Part shown: piece by piece, positions 46,520 to 58,264 of the stretch
How positions within the stretch are numbered: the stretch's first letter is position 1
How the letters are laid out: the number at the start of each line of letters is the position of its first letter
Assembly (NCBI RefSeq): GCF_000247695.1
Contig: NW_004624778.1
Span: 11,719,522-11,783,521, forward strand
DNA from: Heterocephalus glaber
Lineage: Eukaryota; Chordata; Mammalia; Rodentia; Bathyergidae
Reading direction: 5' to 3'
DNA: 64,000 nucleotides
The notes under the pieces: generated by a model
What the model was told of the DNA's origin: nothing
Seen by the model: only the letters and a program-made list of their open reading frames with translations
Database searches by the model: none
Program-made: the position numbers and the translations under genes

Positions 46520-47025
46520 CAAGGTACTCAAACAAATACTTGTATCTTTATTCATAGCAGCATGATTCACAGTAGCCAAAAGGTAGAGGCAAACTAAGGG
46601 TCCATCAGTAAATAAATGGATAAACAACTTAAAAGGGAATATTATTTAGCCTTAAAGAGAAAGAAAATTTTGATCCAGGCTTCGATATGGATGAACCTCA
46701 AGGACATTATGTTGAACCAAATAATCTAGGCACAAAAAAGATAAATCCTGTATGATCCCATTTTTATGAGGTCCCTAGAGTAGTCAAATTCACAGAGAAA
46801 CAGAGTAGATGGTGGCTTCTAGGGGCTGGGAGAGGAGGTATTAGTATCTAATGGATGCAGATTCCATTTAAGAAGATAGGGTCCTGGAAATGGGTAGCAG
46901 TGACAGTTAGTTGCACAACAATGTGAATGTACTTAGTGCCACTGAACTGCACACTGAAAAATACTTGAAATGGTAAATTTTGTTTATATATATATATCCT
47001 TAATTAAAAATAAAACAATTTCCTT
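46520..47025 (+). mobile_element. L1 3' end (old L1M type)
   Basis: Reads tctttattcatagcagcatg, gtccatcagtaaataaatgg, ataaacaacttaaaagggaa, gatatggatgaacctcaagg, acattatgttgaaccaaata, then actgaactgcacactgaaaa and atacttgaaatggtaaattt. It ends in a TA-rich, A-rich tail. ORF2 is decayed. Confidence 0.85.
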
Positions 47026-49860
47026 GCAATAATGGCACAACATACACAGTATTTCTCTATAAGACTTCTGCCCATCTTCATGTTGGATGTCAGAGTGGTT
47101 GGTGTCACTCAAAAGGTTGAACGAGGAGACTTGTCACCAGGACTAAAGGACACACTGTTCAGCATAGCTTGCAAACATGGGGTTTATGCAGCACAGGCTC
47201 ACATGGGAGCAAGTGTTGAGAGAGAGGATTCTCTGGCACCTACATCTTTAAGTCCAGACACCAACACCCTGCAGACCCTGCTATTCCTCCAAGGACAGTC
47301 TTATCTGTGGGTCTTCTGCCTGCTCCCTCCCAAGCATGTGGGCCCCACTGACACTCATTCTTCTCCTTTGGTCACTCTCAGCTCTTGGCCTAGCAATTTC
47401 TTTCCAGAGCAACTGACCCAATCCCATTCTTTCTCCTGAGTTCACAATAAATCCCACATCCCCAAGGAAACTTCCAGATCCTCTCTGTTGTTTTCTCTGA
47501 ATGCCATAGCCCGAATCAAGTCCTTGTTTAGGTACTATTTCATGTTCATGTTTGAGAGTGTTATCTCTTCCAACAAATTCCCGGACAGGGGCTGTCACTA
47601 GCACTTTTTGTGTGCCATAGGGCCAAGCACACCGTGGGTGGCTTGGTTGCCTTTCTTCTTTTTTTTTAGGGAATGATAACTACAGTTCCTCTGCCTAGGG
47701 TACAAAATCCATCTTCTGGCCTCGGAGTCCTGGAGCTAAATATTCCAGGCAGGCCTGCAGTTCCCTTCAGCCATTTAGAGGTACAACTCAATTTGTGCAA
47801 TAAACAATTGAGCATTTACAGATTTTATTAATTTGGAAAGGTCATTAGAGCTAACAGCTTCTCTGAGAGTGAATAAATAGCATGGGTAATTTTTTTTTAG
47901 TGTCCTGGATTTTTTTCTTGGAATGTGTATTAAGTCTCAAAACATAGCATTACAAGTATAAAAAGAAAAACTCCAGGTCTGGGAGATAGGAGGAACCCTA
48001 CAGGGGCCCTGCTCAAGCTTCACTCCTCTGTCTTCTCATTTGCAAAATGCGGGCATGAAGTCTTGAAATCTTTGAAGTCTTTTCAATTCAAAGAATCATG
48101 AAATTATGGCTGGAAGTGAGAACCTGGAATAGCTAGCACACTGCTAAGGTAACAGTGGCTCCTCCACCATCCTACCAAGTGCTGGGCACCACTGAGTCTC
48201 TGGGTAGACAGGATGCCTATCACACCCCCTCAGCCGGGACAAAATTCTCCATCATTTCAGAGGTCTTCCCAGACACTGACCTGGGCATTCACAAACCCAT
48301 GGCCAGGCTTGTCTGGCACTTATTAGATCACTAAGGAATACTGGAGACTAAAGATTTGTTTTCTCAAATCTCCAGGAATGGCTGGAAATGGGTCAAAGGG
48401 CATCATCCAGTCTCTGTTTCCATAGCCCCTGGTTTTGTGACCAATGGTGCTGTCTGTCAAGGCCCCATCACTTCAGAACAGATGCTCCAGTTTCACCTAG
48501 ACAAGTGAGATTAAATACAAACAGTATTCAAGGGGCAGAGTTCCCTGCTCCAGCCTGCTGTCCTCAGGAGAAAGAGTTGGCCCTTTGACCAGACTGTGCT
48601 GCCAGCCAAGGTTTTTCTGACATCCCTCAGTTTCCTGGTCATCATCCCCTCTTCTCTCTGCTTTTGGGTACAGACAAACATGGGTGTCAGCAAATGAGAA
48701 GCCATGTCCCCACCTCTGGATCATTTGTGACTTTTAGTAGCAATAAGAAGACTATTTAGGAATTAAAACTACATGAATTATATCAACACTAATATTAACA
48801 TTAAATAACATTAATTCATAATATGCTTTACGGTTACATATTTTCCCAAACACCTATCAGGCAGGCAGGGTAGCTTTAGTTCGTTAATTGAGTGCTGCTG
48901 TATCTTAGGGCCTTTGCAACCTGGCAGTGATGCAGACACAAGAAGGTGTGATTCCCATGTGCAAACTCCCCCAGGGGTGGCTCAGAGGCAGGAATAGGGA
49001 GGCACAGAGTTGCTGTGCCACCCACACAGAGCCATCCAGCAAGCAGGTGCCAGAGCAGCATCAAACCACATTTTCAGACTCATTGGCCTTTTCCAAGTAT
49101 ACTTGCATTGCCTGTGAGCTCAGGAAGAAATCTGGCCTGTACAGTGTCATCCAGAATGACCTTACATCTAGGGTGTCAGGGCATGTTTGGCCAGGGCTAT
49201 GCATAGTGCAGAAACTACTGCAGATGCAGCCTAGAGTTCTGGCCTTTTTGCCGTCACTGAAGACCCCTCCTCTCAGAAGCCTGAATAGAGAAGCTCCTTT
49301 GAGAACTGATGCAAATTCATGACATCTCTTTTTTTCTTTTAATCTGCACTAACTTTTCTCTTTGAGGAAATGGCAGAGCACTTACAATCAGCATGTGACA
49401 CACAATTGGTATTGTTCTCAGAGTCACTATTAGCTTTTGGGGGAAAAAAGTTCCATGCTTGGAGAAGCCCCACAAATCTCTCACTGACAGCCAAGGGCAC
49501 CCAAGCCCAGCGAGGGTAAATGCCCCAAGCCACACCAAAGACAAGACCGGAGCTTGTGTTCCCAGGTCCCAGCCCAGGGACTGCATGAGGGAAGGTGAGT
49601 TCAGGCTGTGTCCTGCTGGCTTTTCCTATGGCACATGGGAGATGCCAAGGACATGGCAGCCACCCAGCAGGCCTCTGTGCCTGGGATCAGAACTCTTTGA
49701 TGTTGGGTGGCTGGCATAAACAGATAACCCCCTGGGAAAAAGTTTGGAGGGGCAGTTGCTGCAAGAAGTTCCTTCATCTTCATTGGGTGGCCAAGTGATG
49801 GTCCCTGCAGCAAGGTCTGCAGTTCCCATGAGCCCACAGTGCCTAATGAGTTGGAGCTAG
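47026..49860. other. Mostly unassigned sequence
   Basis: A MIR-like piece lies near 48,010-48,060 ('ttctcatttgcaaaatgcgggc'). A candidate conserved noncoding stretch lies at 47,780-47,900 with aacaattgag and attaatttgg motifs. Short frames match nothing known. Confidence 0.35.
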
Positions 49861-49864
49861 ACCA

Positions 49865-50015
49865 GCCCTTCACTTGGGCAAGTGACTTAACCTCTCTCTG
49901 CATCAGATTTTCTCCACCTAAATGGGCATACAAATGGACCTACCTCCTGACTTAATCCTAAACAAGGATTAAATGAAAAAAATGGAAAAATGGAGAGAAA
50001 TCCTTGGCACAGGGC
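49865..50015 (+). repeat. MIR SINE
   Basis: Reads acttgggcaagtgacttaac, ctctctctgcatcagatttt, then ctacctcctgacttaatcct, aaacaaggattaaatgaaaa and tccttggcacagggcccac. Confidence 0.8.
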
Positions 50016-50285
50016 CCACTGGTGAGGTCAGCAAGCCTGGATTTTTCCTCCATGAGGGTGGCATGCTGACTTCCATCTTACTGAAGCACCAGCACATACT
50101 GAGAACTGACTGTGTCCGATGGACAGTACTTTCAGCTCTGTGGCAGCCTAGCATGCTGGTGAAAAGAAGCCTAGCATGACAAGCTGTCACTGCAGGCCAG
50201 CCAGCCTCCGGGGTGGTTGCAGGGGTCTCTAGTGACAGGGAGGTAGGGATACTTCACTCAGAATCCTCTAGAAGATATGCTTCAT
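50016..50285. other. Unassigned short stretch
   Basis: No gene was identified. It lies between a MIR and an L1 3' end. Confidence 0.3.
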
Positions 50286-50289
50286 GGGT

Positions 50290-51080
50290 TGTCATTTGAT
50301 TTCTTTCTGATAGGACAATTAGCTACCCTGGGGATACAAAATGGGACAGCCACTTTGGAAGACAGTTTGGCAGTTGCTCACAAGAACAGACCTAGGCTTA
50401 CCACATGACGAAGGAAGCACACTCTCGTGTCCATCCGTGTAAGCTGAAAACTTGTGTCCACAAAAAAACCTGCATATAAATATTTATAGTGGTTTTCTTT
50501 AAAATTGCCACAAACTGGAAGAACTAATGTGTCCCTCAGTAGGTGAATGGATAAATGGTAGTACTTCCAGGCAATGGAATATCATTTAGTGATTAAAAAA
50601 AAAACTGAGCTGTCAACTAGTGAGAAGACATGGAGGAACCTTAGATGTATATTGTTCAGTGAAAGAAATCTGTCTAAAAAGGCTTTGTACTCAATGATTC
50701 CAACTATGTAGCAATCTGGAAAAGGCAAAACTATGCAGAGAATATAAAGATCAGTGGGTGCCAGGGGTTAGGGGAAGGAATAAATAAATGGAGTAAAGGA
50801 GTTTTAGGGGGCAATGAAACTATTCTGGTAGGTACATGTTCTTATACATTTCTCAAAACCAACAGAATATACTGTAAGAGAATGACAGTAATATAAACTA
50901 TGAACCTCAGTTAATAATGATTCATCAGTATTAGTTCACCCACTATACCGAAGGTACCACACCAGGCCAACACAAGTTGTTAGTAATCTGGAGGAGAAAA
51001 GGAGGGGTAAGGAGAGATGGGGGTGTTAATTCCCTGGTACTCTCTGCTCAATTCTACGGAAGCCTAAACATTCCTCCCAT
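50290..51080 (+). mobile_element. L1 3' end (old L1M type)
   Basis: Reads ggacagccactttggaagac, agtttggcagttgctcacaa, gtgaatggataaatggtagt, aatggaatatcatttagtga, ggtgccaggggttaggggaa, then ataaactatgaacctcagtt, aataatgattcatcagtatt and ctctctgctcaattctacgg. This covers late ORF2 through most of the 3'UTR. It is inactive. Confidence 0.85.
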
Positions 51081-51204
51081 AGGCTCACTTTGGGAAAGCC
51101 CCAAAAGTGTCTGTAGATGATGAGCTGGGATCTAACACACTCTACTTAGCCTACCAGGGCTTGTGGCCAGGTTGATCTAGGTTGGTTCAGAAAGAAAGGA
51201 GGGG

Positions 51205-51206
<2 letters not shown>

Positions 51207-51247
<41 letters not shown>
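51207..51247. repeat. (TG)n microsatellite
   Basis: About 20 TG units with one early interruption. Confidence 0.95.
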
Positions 51248-51249
<2 letters not shown>

Positions 51250-51680
51250 TGAGATTTGGTCTTCTAAGGCAACTGAATCTTCCTTCAGTCACTGCTTTGG
51301 GGTAATGGCCCCTTAGAAGTCTGAGTTTCAGTGACCTTGGCCTAGAATCTTAAAATAGCCCTGAGAAAGAGGGAAGGCTGAGCCCAGAGCCAAGGCCAAC
51401 AGTGGAGCCTGGACCAGGGGAGGGGTAGGTGGCCTGACCAAGGAAAAAAGGCCTAATCTCCCTCCTCAGGCTGTCCTGCCTGGCTCTCTGCTCAGTCACG
51501 CACATTTATTTTTTCTGGCTTCAGGGAGGTGTTCCTGGGATGGACAAATCTGAGCACAGAAAGCACCAGGCCCAGCCCAGCGCTGCTGAGATGGAGCAAA
51601 GCCACCCAGATCCATGGCCTGGCCGCTGGGTGGGCAAGCAATATTCAGTGTTATACTACTGAATTAGCAGTTTAAATTAG
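51248..51680. other. Unassigned sequence
   Basis: No gene or repeat was identified. Confidence 0.3.
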
Positions 51681-51684
51681 GAAA

Positions 51685-51835
51685 ATAGAGAATCACAAGT
51701 TCTAGCCCAGCCTGAGAGACTTAGTGCCTTAGCTAGACCCTGTCTCAAAATAAAATTTAAAAGAGGCTGGGCTGGGATGTTGCTTGGTGTGAAGGTTCTT
51801 CCTGGGCTCAATCTCCAGTGTATAAAAAAAGTTTC
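51685..51835 (+). repeat. Truncated B1-dID SINE
   Basis: The B1 part begins internally: agaatcacaagttctagccc, agcctgagagacttagtgcc and ttagctagaccctgtctcaa. It is followed by an ID-like half, ggctgggctgggatgttgct and ctgggctcaatctccagtgt. Confidence 0.7.
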
Positions 51836-51960
51836 TTTGTGTAATACAAGGAAAAGAAAGTATAACAGAGTCTGTGTATCTGCTGGCACCTACAGGTGGC
51901 AATCGGAGGATCTCAAGGCAGTGGAATGGCTCCCTTCTAGGGTGAGGCATGAAGGGGTAC

Positions 51961-52307
51961 ATTAGTCAACTTTCCCCTTACTGGCACAAAATACCTGACA
52001 CTGCAAATTAAAGAAAGAGAAGTTTATTTGGCTCATGGTTTCAGAGCTTTTAGTCCACAGCTGGCTGGCTCCATGGTATAAACCTCATGGCAGAGGCGCA
52101 TGGCAGACAGAAGCAGACAGAGAGCAGAAGGGCCAGAGCAAGAGCTATGCCCTCCAAAAGCAAGTTCTCCTAACAGCATGTTCAGCTATGAACTCATCGA
52201 AGGATGAATCCACTGAAAAGTACATGGATCTCATGATCCCATCACCTTCCCAAAGTCCCACTTCGGAACACATGAGACTTTGGGGGACATTCTAGAGCTA
52301 ACCCACA
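51961..52307 (-). mobile_element. MaLR-type solo LTR
   Basis: The plus strand reads ttactggcacaaaatacctg, tttatttggctcatggtttc, agctggctggctccatggta, then cccatcaccttcccaaagtc, catgagactttgggggacat and ctagagctaacccaca. It is the same family type as the LTR at 8,883-9,324, but a different copy. No internal sequence. Confidence 0.75.
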
Positions 52308-52309
52308 AT

Positions 52310-54212
52310 GGAAGGCATCTTCTGCTTGTTAAGAGACCCCCAATCTACAGAGGCGGTGCTTTGTGCCTGCTGTTGCAGGCTGATGATGTCCAGGGGGCTG
52401 CATGCTGTGGGATCTGCCTGGGTGGGAGCCCAGCTCTCCCAGCCCAGTGCTGCAGCCTGGCGGGGGTGGGATTGTGAGGCTGCTGGTGGGAAAGTGCTCA
52501 GAGGGGCAACCAAGGGTGTGTGGGAGAGTACAGGATGGGAACAGGGACTCTGAGCTGAGATAGCACCATCAGGAGGCAGCTGCTCTGACCTCAGTGACCA
52601 CAGCTTCCCCTTGATGCCCCTTTACACCTCAGGTGGTTTTGTCCTTTGCCCTATTTCCTGGTGTCCTGACTCCTGTTACTCACAATCCTCTATTCAAACT
52701 TACTTCCCAGAAAGTTCCACCTTCACCTGGTGCTCACTGTAACAGAACCACTTAATGCCAGCCTTTCTTTCTCTCAGAAGAAAGTCATTTCCAGCCAGCT
52801 TTCAAGGAGAAGACAAAACCACAACTCCTGAATATCCTGCTGAAGGACACATCACAACGATGATAAACACACAAGTCATAGATAGTAACAAGTCATAGTC
52901 CTGTCGCCTATCTTCATAAAGCTGGATGCCACCCATGAGGAGTGACACATGCTTCTGAGAGTGCAAGGGGACACCATTAATAGCTAGCTGGGACAGCAGG
53001 TACAAAGTGACTCAGCCACACCAACCAGGATATGTCACCCCACCAGTGTCTTCCAACCTTGTCAGCTTAGGAAAACTCAGCACTGTGCTATGCAGCTGCT
53101 ATGGCTGACCTGAGTTCCTCGTGCATGTGGCTACCTTCCTCAGAGACCTGGAGGGCAAGGACTACCATATGTCATGGTCTCCAGAACCTCTGGTCCCTTC
53201 ATGTTCCACCTCCCATCCCAGTACCTGTAAGTCTCTGATTTAAAACAGACCAGGAAGTCCTGCCATCTCCCCTTAGTGCTGGGACTCAGGGCTCCAGCGA
53301 GCATCAGTGAGCTTGGGGCAGGGTGGGTTGGTAATCAGGGAGGGCTCCCTGGAGGTAGCTGACAGTCCAGAGAATCTAAAAGAATGAGGAGGATATGGAG
53401 AGGTAGGAGGAGCAAAGGGGAGACTCAGCACAGCTACCAAGGCAGGAAGGGGCCCAGCAGAATCAGGTAGTGAGTTAGCAGACCTGGGCAGAGCAGGAGG
53501 TCTGTGCAAAGGGAGCCAAGTCCCAGCCCAGAGGGCAGAAAAGAATCAGGTAGCTCTGAAACCACTCTACCCCCACTGCTATCATCTCGAGATGGGGAGA
53601 GGGGGCTGGACTACAGTATTGTGCGCAGGGCCCCAGAGAAACCTCTGGGAGGGACAGAGGGATTGGCCCAGCCAAACCACCCCCAACTTCCTTCTGCATC
53701 CCCTTGACTACTTCCCATTTTGCCAGCTCTGGGAGACCTGGCCAGTTGAGCATCTATGGCCCAGAAATGTCAGCCCTTTCTGCACACCAGATCCAGAGTG
53801 GTGGGAGTAAGTACACAGGAGCCAAAGCCTGTGGCCAATATACTATGCAGGACACCTCTGTGCTAGCATGACTGGCAGTGATAGATGCCTTACACATCTA
53901 CCACACACATGTGCGAGCACCTTCCATCACCAAACTTTGGACACAAAGTCAAGGCTCTTTCTCTAACTTCAGGTCCCCTGGATGGACTTTCCCTAACCTA
54001 CTCAGACACCACCCATATGTGCCATTCCCTACAATTTCTACTTTTAGTTGTTTTTTTCCCAATACAATGAGAAATTAAATATATTTATAAAGTAATTGCA
54101 ATGTAAAGTCTCCGTAAATGTTTTTGGATGTTTCCCCAATCATTCAAAGTTGTTTTACCTATATCTACCTTAACAGCATTTTAAAACATCAGTAATTTTA
54201 TTTTTTCAGTCT
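52310..54212. other. Unassigned sequence
   Basis: No repeat or gene was recognised. Several short frames on both strands match nothing known. Confidence 0.35.
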
Positions 54213-54232
54213 TCGCAAAGATTCAACTTGGT

Positions 54233-54763
54233 GAAATAGGAGGAAGAAAAGGGGCAAAGGGGAAGGAAGTGGGAGGGCTAGAGGAAAGGATAGAAGAGAA
54301 TGGGATTAATATGAGAAAATGGAAAAATAGGAACAAAATCTTTGTAAATAGGGAGGAATGGAGGGGCTGAAGGGAGGGCTGGGCAAGGGTGAAAAATAAG
54401 AACCAAGAGAGACTATGTAAAGGTGCAAATTTCCAATGATGAATGTCATTATATTTACCTAAAATGTACCAATGATTAGAATGAATAATCGAAAATGTAA
54501 AATAGGAAGAAAAGGTCCAAAGGGGTAGGGGTAGTGGGAGGAGCAGGGGAAAGGAAAGAAGGGAAAGGAAGAATGCTGAGAAATGGAAAAAATGGAAATA
54601 AAGTCTTTGTAAATAGGGAAGGGTGAAGGGTGTGAAGGGAGGGCTAGGAATGGGGAAAAAAATAAGAACCAAGATGCATTATATAAAGGTACAATTCCCA
54701 ATGGGAAATGTAATTGTGTTGTATACCTACAATGTACCAATAAAAGAATTTAATTTAAAAAAA
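54233..54763 (+). mobile_element. 5'-truncated L1 3' end with internal tandem duplication
   Basis: A rodent-type L1 3'UTR with polypurine tracts (aggaagaaaaggggcaaagg-like) and a 3' end of aatgtaccaataaaag plus an A tail. It is flanked by a perfect 16-bp TSD, aaagattcaacttggt (54,217-54,232 and 54,764-54,779). Inside, the about 265-bp unit occurs twice (about 54,233-54,497 and 54,498-54,763). Each unit contains the polypurine block, ggagggctggg- or ggagggctaggaatgggg-like text, aataagaaccaag, and aatgtaccaat. Confidence 0.88.
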
Positions 54764-54779
54764 AAAGATTCAACTTGGT

Positions 54780-56125
54780 TTTCACAGAAACAACTTTTTC
54801 CTCTGTTTTTGTCACAGTATTTAATTGGTTTGTATCCTATTTAATTAAGTTGTATAATTACAGAAGCAAGTTTCACTGGCATCAACAGGTTTGGGAACTA
54901 AGCCAGCTGCCTCCAGGCAAGCATTCAGCTCAGCTGGTGGGAGCAGACCAGGTGGACATTTTGGGCAGTGGCCTCACTGTCCCAAGTGTGCCTCTAGCTG
55001 TGGGTATCAGTCAGTAAGGGTGGCAGAAGCTGGTAAAGACACTTAACTGAAGTTCCCAGAGTCTCAGTGCTCCCCTTGTCAGGGCCAAGGCAAAGGTTAA
55101 CTCTGCAGGGACCAAGGACCTCCTGCTGCCCTTCCCCCCACTTCGGTCAGTGCACCCTGTGCTGGGGGGGACCTCACTTCTTCCGACGCCCTCTCTCCTC
55201 TCACCCCCAAGCCTTCCTCCCACTGCAGCTGTCTAGGAAGGATCTAGCCAGCTAACCACAGTTTAGTGACAGACAACAACCCAGAGGGGATGAGCATTTC
55301 TTAGACAGGAGTTTCTAACCACGTAACTTCAGGCATCTGCTGCAGGAGAGGAGTGACTGGGGGTCATGGAGGGTTTAGGAGTCCCCCAGCCATGTCTTCT
55401 GCCTGAGGCTGAAAGTTCTAATCATGACCAATGTGTCACAGCAGAGCACATTTCTCCTAAGAAGATGTGGCTGTGGGCTCACCTCTGGCATTCACTAGAG
55501 TTGACAAATTCCTTATATGGTGTGGGATGTTTTCCCTCTTAACCTCCTTTATCAAGGCCGTTCTCTTTATAGCTAGTCTTCTTACCTCATGGGTCACACA
55601 GAGCAAAAGTTAACATTTAACCCAAATGCCATCAAACAACCAGCTAATCAATCTCAGATACTATCAGGCACCTGTAACTCTTGAGAAGAAAGAAAATACT
55701 TTCCAAAGGGACAAGTTCATAGTGACGTTTGCTATTTTGAGACATCTACCATTCATTTCTCCTTCCTCTTGGTAAAAGAACCCTAATTTCTTTCCACAGG
55801 TGTATTTCAGGGATAACTTAAGCCAATAACTTAAGCCAATCAGTTCATCTCAGCCCTTGCTGTGATGATTTATCAAATGAAATACAAGGATATGTTTGCT
55901 GGCATCTTCTGGGGGAAAAGCTCCATCATTGATAATATAGAAAGTGCATGCAAGGCCTGAGCTATGACAGCCACTTTGTTATCAAAAGGAGCCCAGAGGG
56001 CAGCACTGAGCTAGTCAGAGAAAAACAGAACTAGAAACCCGCTCAAACTCCTGAAAATCACCCTGCCTCTGAACTTTTCATCTACCTAAGCCAATAAATT
56101 CCTTTTCCTTTTCTTATTGATTTAT
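54780..56125. other. Unassigned sequence
   Basis: No gene or repeat was recognised. A possible AT-rich regulatory-like segment lies near 54,780-54,890. Confidence 0.35.
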
Positions 56126-56144
56126 TTACTGGTTGATTGACTGG

Positions 56145-56420
56145 CATAGGGGGTTGAACTCAGGGTCTTTGAACTGAGCTACATGCCCAGCTCTTTTAAA
56201 ATACATTTTTTTGGTACCCGGGATATCAAACCCTGGTCCTTGCACTTGTGAGGAAGGCAGCGGAACCGCTGAGCTAAATCCCCAGCCCTAAAATACATTT
56301 TGCTAGAGGGTCTCACTAAGTCACTAAATTGCCCAGGCTAGGCTCAAATTTAGAATCCTGCTGCCTCAGTCTCCCAGAGTGCTGGGATTATAGGCATGTG
56401 CTAATATGTCTGGATCTCTT
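56145..56420 (-). repeat. B1-dID dimeric SINE, interrupted
   Basis: The plus strand shows an ID-like half (gggggttgaactcagggtct, tgaactgagctacatgccca), then the insertion of a younger SINE, then the B1 half (gagggtctcactaagtcact, ttgcccaggctaggctcaaa, ctcagtctcccagagtgctg, ggattataggcatgtgct). Confidence 0.82.
56210..56288 (-). repeat. Young tRNA-like SINE nested in a B1-dID
   Basis: The minus strand starts gggctggggatttagctcag and ends gatatcccgggtacc plus a short A tail. The perfect 13-bp TSD taaaatacatttt lies at 56,197-56,209 and 56,289-56,301. Confidence 0.9.
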
Positions 56421-56604
56421 TTAAAGAATCAAATAAATACATGTACATGCTTTGAAAAATCAAAATAAGAGCCCAACAACAAAAAACAGCAGCCCCATCT
56501 CTCCCCACACAGAGTCCCAATTCCCAGAGATAACCACTCCCAATTGTTTTAGCCAGTTCTTCTTTTCTTCCTGTTGTATTTCTAAACAGCCTCGTACACC
56601 AACC

Positions 56605-57420
56605 AGCTAGGGTTGCCATAGTGAAATACCACAGATAAGGTGGATTTAACAACAGAATTCATTTGTTGCAGTTCTGGGGGCTGGGTGTTGGGGACCAGAT
56701 GCATAGATTGGTTTGGCCACAGGCCACAGCCCCCGCCTGGCCCCCCCCCGCCCCGCCCAGTGCTGAGGCCAAGTGTTAACTTGCTTGGGGAACAGAGAAG
56801 CATGCAAAAGATTGCAGACTTCTTGGCTGTGTGGGAAAGCCATAATCATGGCCACTCCAGAGGCAAGATAATATTCTGCTGAGGACAATACGAAATGTAG
56901 AGATCCGGGCGTGGGGAAGGACCTTAACTTGTTACTCTTTGAGATGCTAAACTTGGTCCCTATCACTCTTTCCTAATCTTACTGTAGATGCTGTTCCTGA
57001 AACGGAACCCTACCCCCTCCCCTGCGCGCCTTGCTGATTAATAAAAGGGGGCCCACCGTAAAGTTCGTCAAAGTCTATTCACTAGAGATAGATTCCTCCC
57101 AGTCCCCCTTGCATATTGAATATTTTTTCTACCTCTTTCTTTTATTTCCTATCATTCTCCTTACAGGTATTGGGGAGTCTAAAGAAGTGCTGACAATTGA
57201 CCCCCCAGCAGGGTCCCCAACAGCTGGCAAAGTCTAAAGCCAAGGTGTCAGCTGAACTGGTTTCTGGGAAGAGGTCTTTCCTTGGCTTGCAGATGGTCAT
57301 CTTCTTACTGCATCCTCACAGGGCAGACAGCAAGCTCTCCAGTGTCATTTCTTTAGAAGGGGACAAAGCTCCGTTTCTACGACCTCATTTAACTTTTTAA
57401 CTATTTCCTTACTCCACATA
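56605..57420 (-). mobile_element. Older MaLR-like LTR split by a younger LTR
   Basis: Left part (plus strand): agggttgccatagtgaaata, ccacagataaggtggattta, acaacagaattcatttgttg and cagttctgggggctggg. Right part: gctggcaaagtctaaagcca, aggtgtcagctgaactggtt, ccttggcttgcagatggtca and tcttcttactgcatcctcac. These are the two halves of one MLT/MST-like LTR in reverse orientation, separated by the solo LTR. Confidence 0.65.
56686..57222 (+). mobile_element. Endogenous-retrovirus solo LTR (ERVK-like)
   Basis: The 537-bp unit starts TGTTGGGGACC and ends GGTCCCCAACA, an 11-bp terminal inverted repeat with TG...CA ends. The flanks gctggg (56,680-56,685) and gctggc (57,223-57,228) give a 6-bp TSD with one mismatch, the size used by class II (betaretrovirus-like) elements. 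An AATAAA polyadenylation signal is at 57,040-57,045, and a GC-rich block (ccgccccgccc) is near 56,748. No gag, pol or env sequence is attached, so this is the usual product of LTR-LTR recombination. It sits inside an older MaLR-like LTR. It could act as a promoter or polyadenylation site. Confidence 0.85.
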
Positions 57421-57960
57421 CACTCACACTTAGGGCTTGGACACAGAAATGATAGAAAGACATAATTTAGATCGCAGCACTTCCCATATACTACTAATTC
57501 TAGATCATCCACTCTTAGACATTTCTAACAGTGTCCCATAGTGGAAATGAGGCTTTCTCTCCCTTTTGCCTTATCCCTACCTCTGTTTCCACCTCCATTA
57601 AAGACAGTCCTGTTGTCTGTATCTTCCCACTGTTTTTACTTATGTTCACAGCACTGAGACAATGCAGGTATTGTTCACCGATGAGCCACATGATCATTTT
57701 TCCTTTCTTGCACAACTTTTAAATTTTCTCTAGTGTTACAAATGGCTTTATATGCATCTAAGATTTATTTGTACACAAACTTATTTCCAGAGCTATTAAA
57801 ATGCCCCCCAAACAGTTCAGCATATTAGGACCCCATCTGCTCCTTTGAGTTTTTTCTGGAGTCATCCTACCAATTTTCTCATCACCCATTTGCAGCACCA
57901 CCTGGGAATTCTTATGTCAGACCTTGGAACACAAGGTGTTGGTTTTAAGTGCTGCTCTGT
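57421..57960. other. Unassigned sequence
   Basis: No gene or repeat was confidently recognised. Confidence 0.3.
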
Positions 57961-57964
57961 CAAG

Positions 57965-58262
57965 CCACCAAATTTATTAGCTTACAGGTCTGGAAGTCAG
58001 AAGCCCAAAATGGGCTTCACTGGGCTAAAACCAAGATATTGCAGAGATGTGTCCTTCTGGACACTTGAGGGGAGAATGAGCTTCCATGTCTCCAAGCTGT
58101 TCTGCTGCCTCCTTCTTTCCCTCCCATGGCCCCTGTGATTATACTGAGTGCACTTGGGTAACCCAGGACACTCTCCAGATTCCAGGGCTGGCTGATTGGC
58201 AGTCTGTACTCCAGCTGCCATCTTGAGAATCTTTCACCATGTACTTTAACATTTTCACAGCC
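57965..58262 (-). mobile_element. MaLR-like LTR fragment
   Basis: The plus strand reads ccaccaaatttattagctta, caggtctggaagtcagaagc, ccaaaatgggcttcactggg, then tccaagctgttctgctgcct and ccatcttgagaatctttcac, the order of an MLT1-like LTR in reverse. The ends are not defined. Confidence 0.5.
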
Positions 58263-58264
58263 TA

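Noticed and set aside
54223..54740. Phenylalanine/proline-rich minus-strand frames up to 149 codons
   Set aside because: They are the complement of the L1 polypurine 3'UTR and occur again at 63,670-63,897, in the L1 at the window end.
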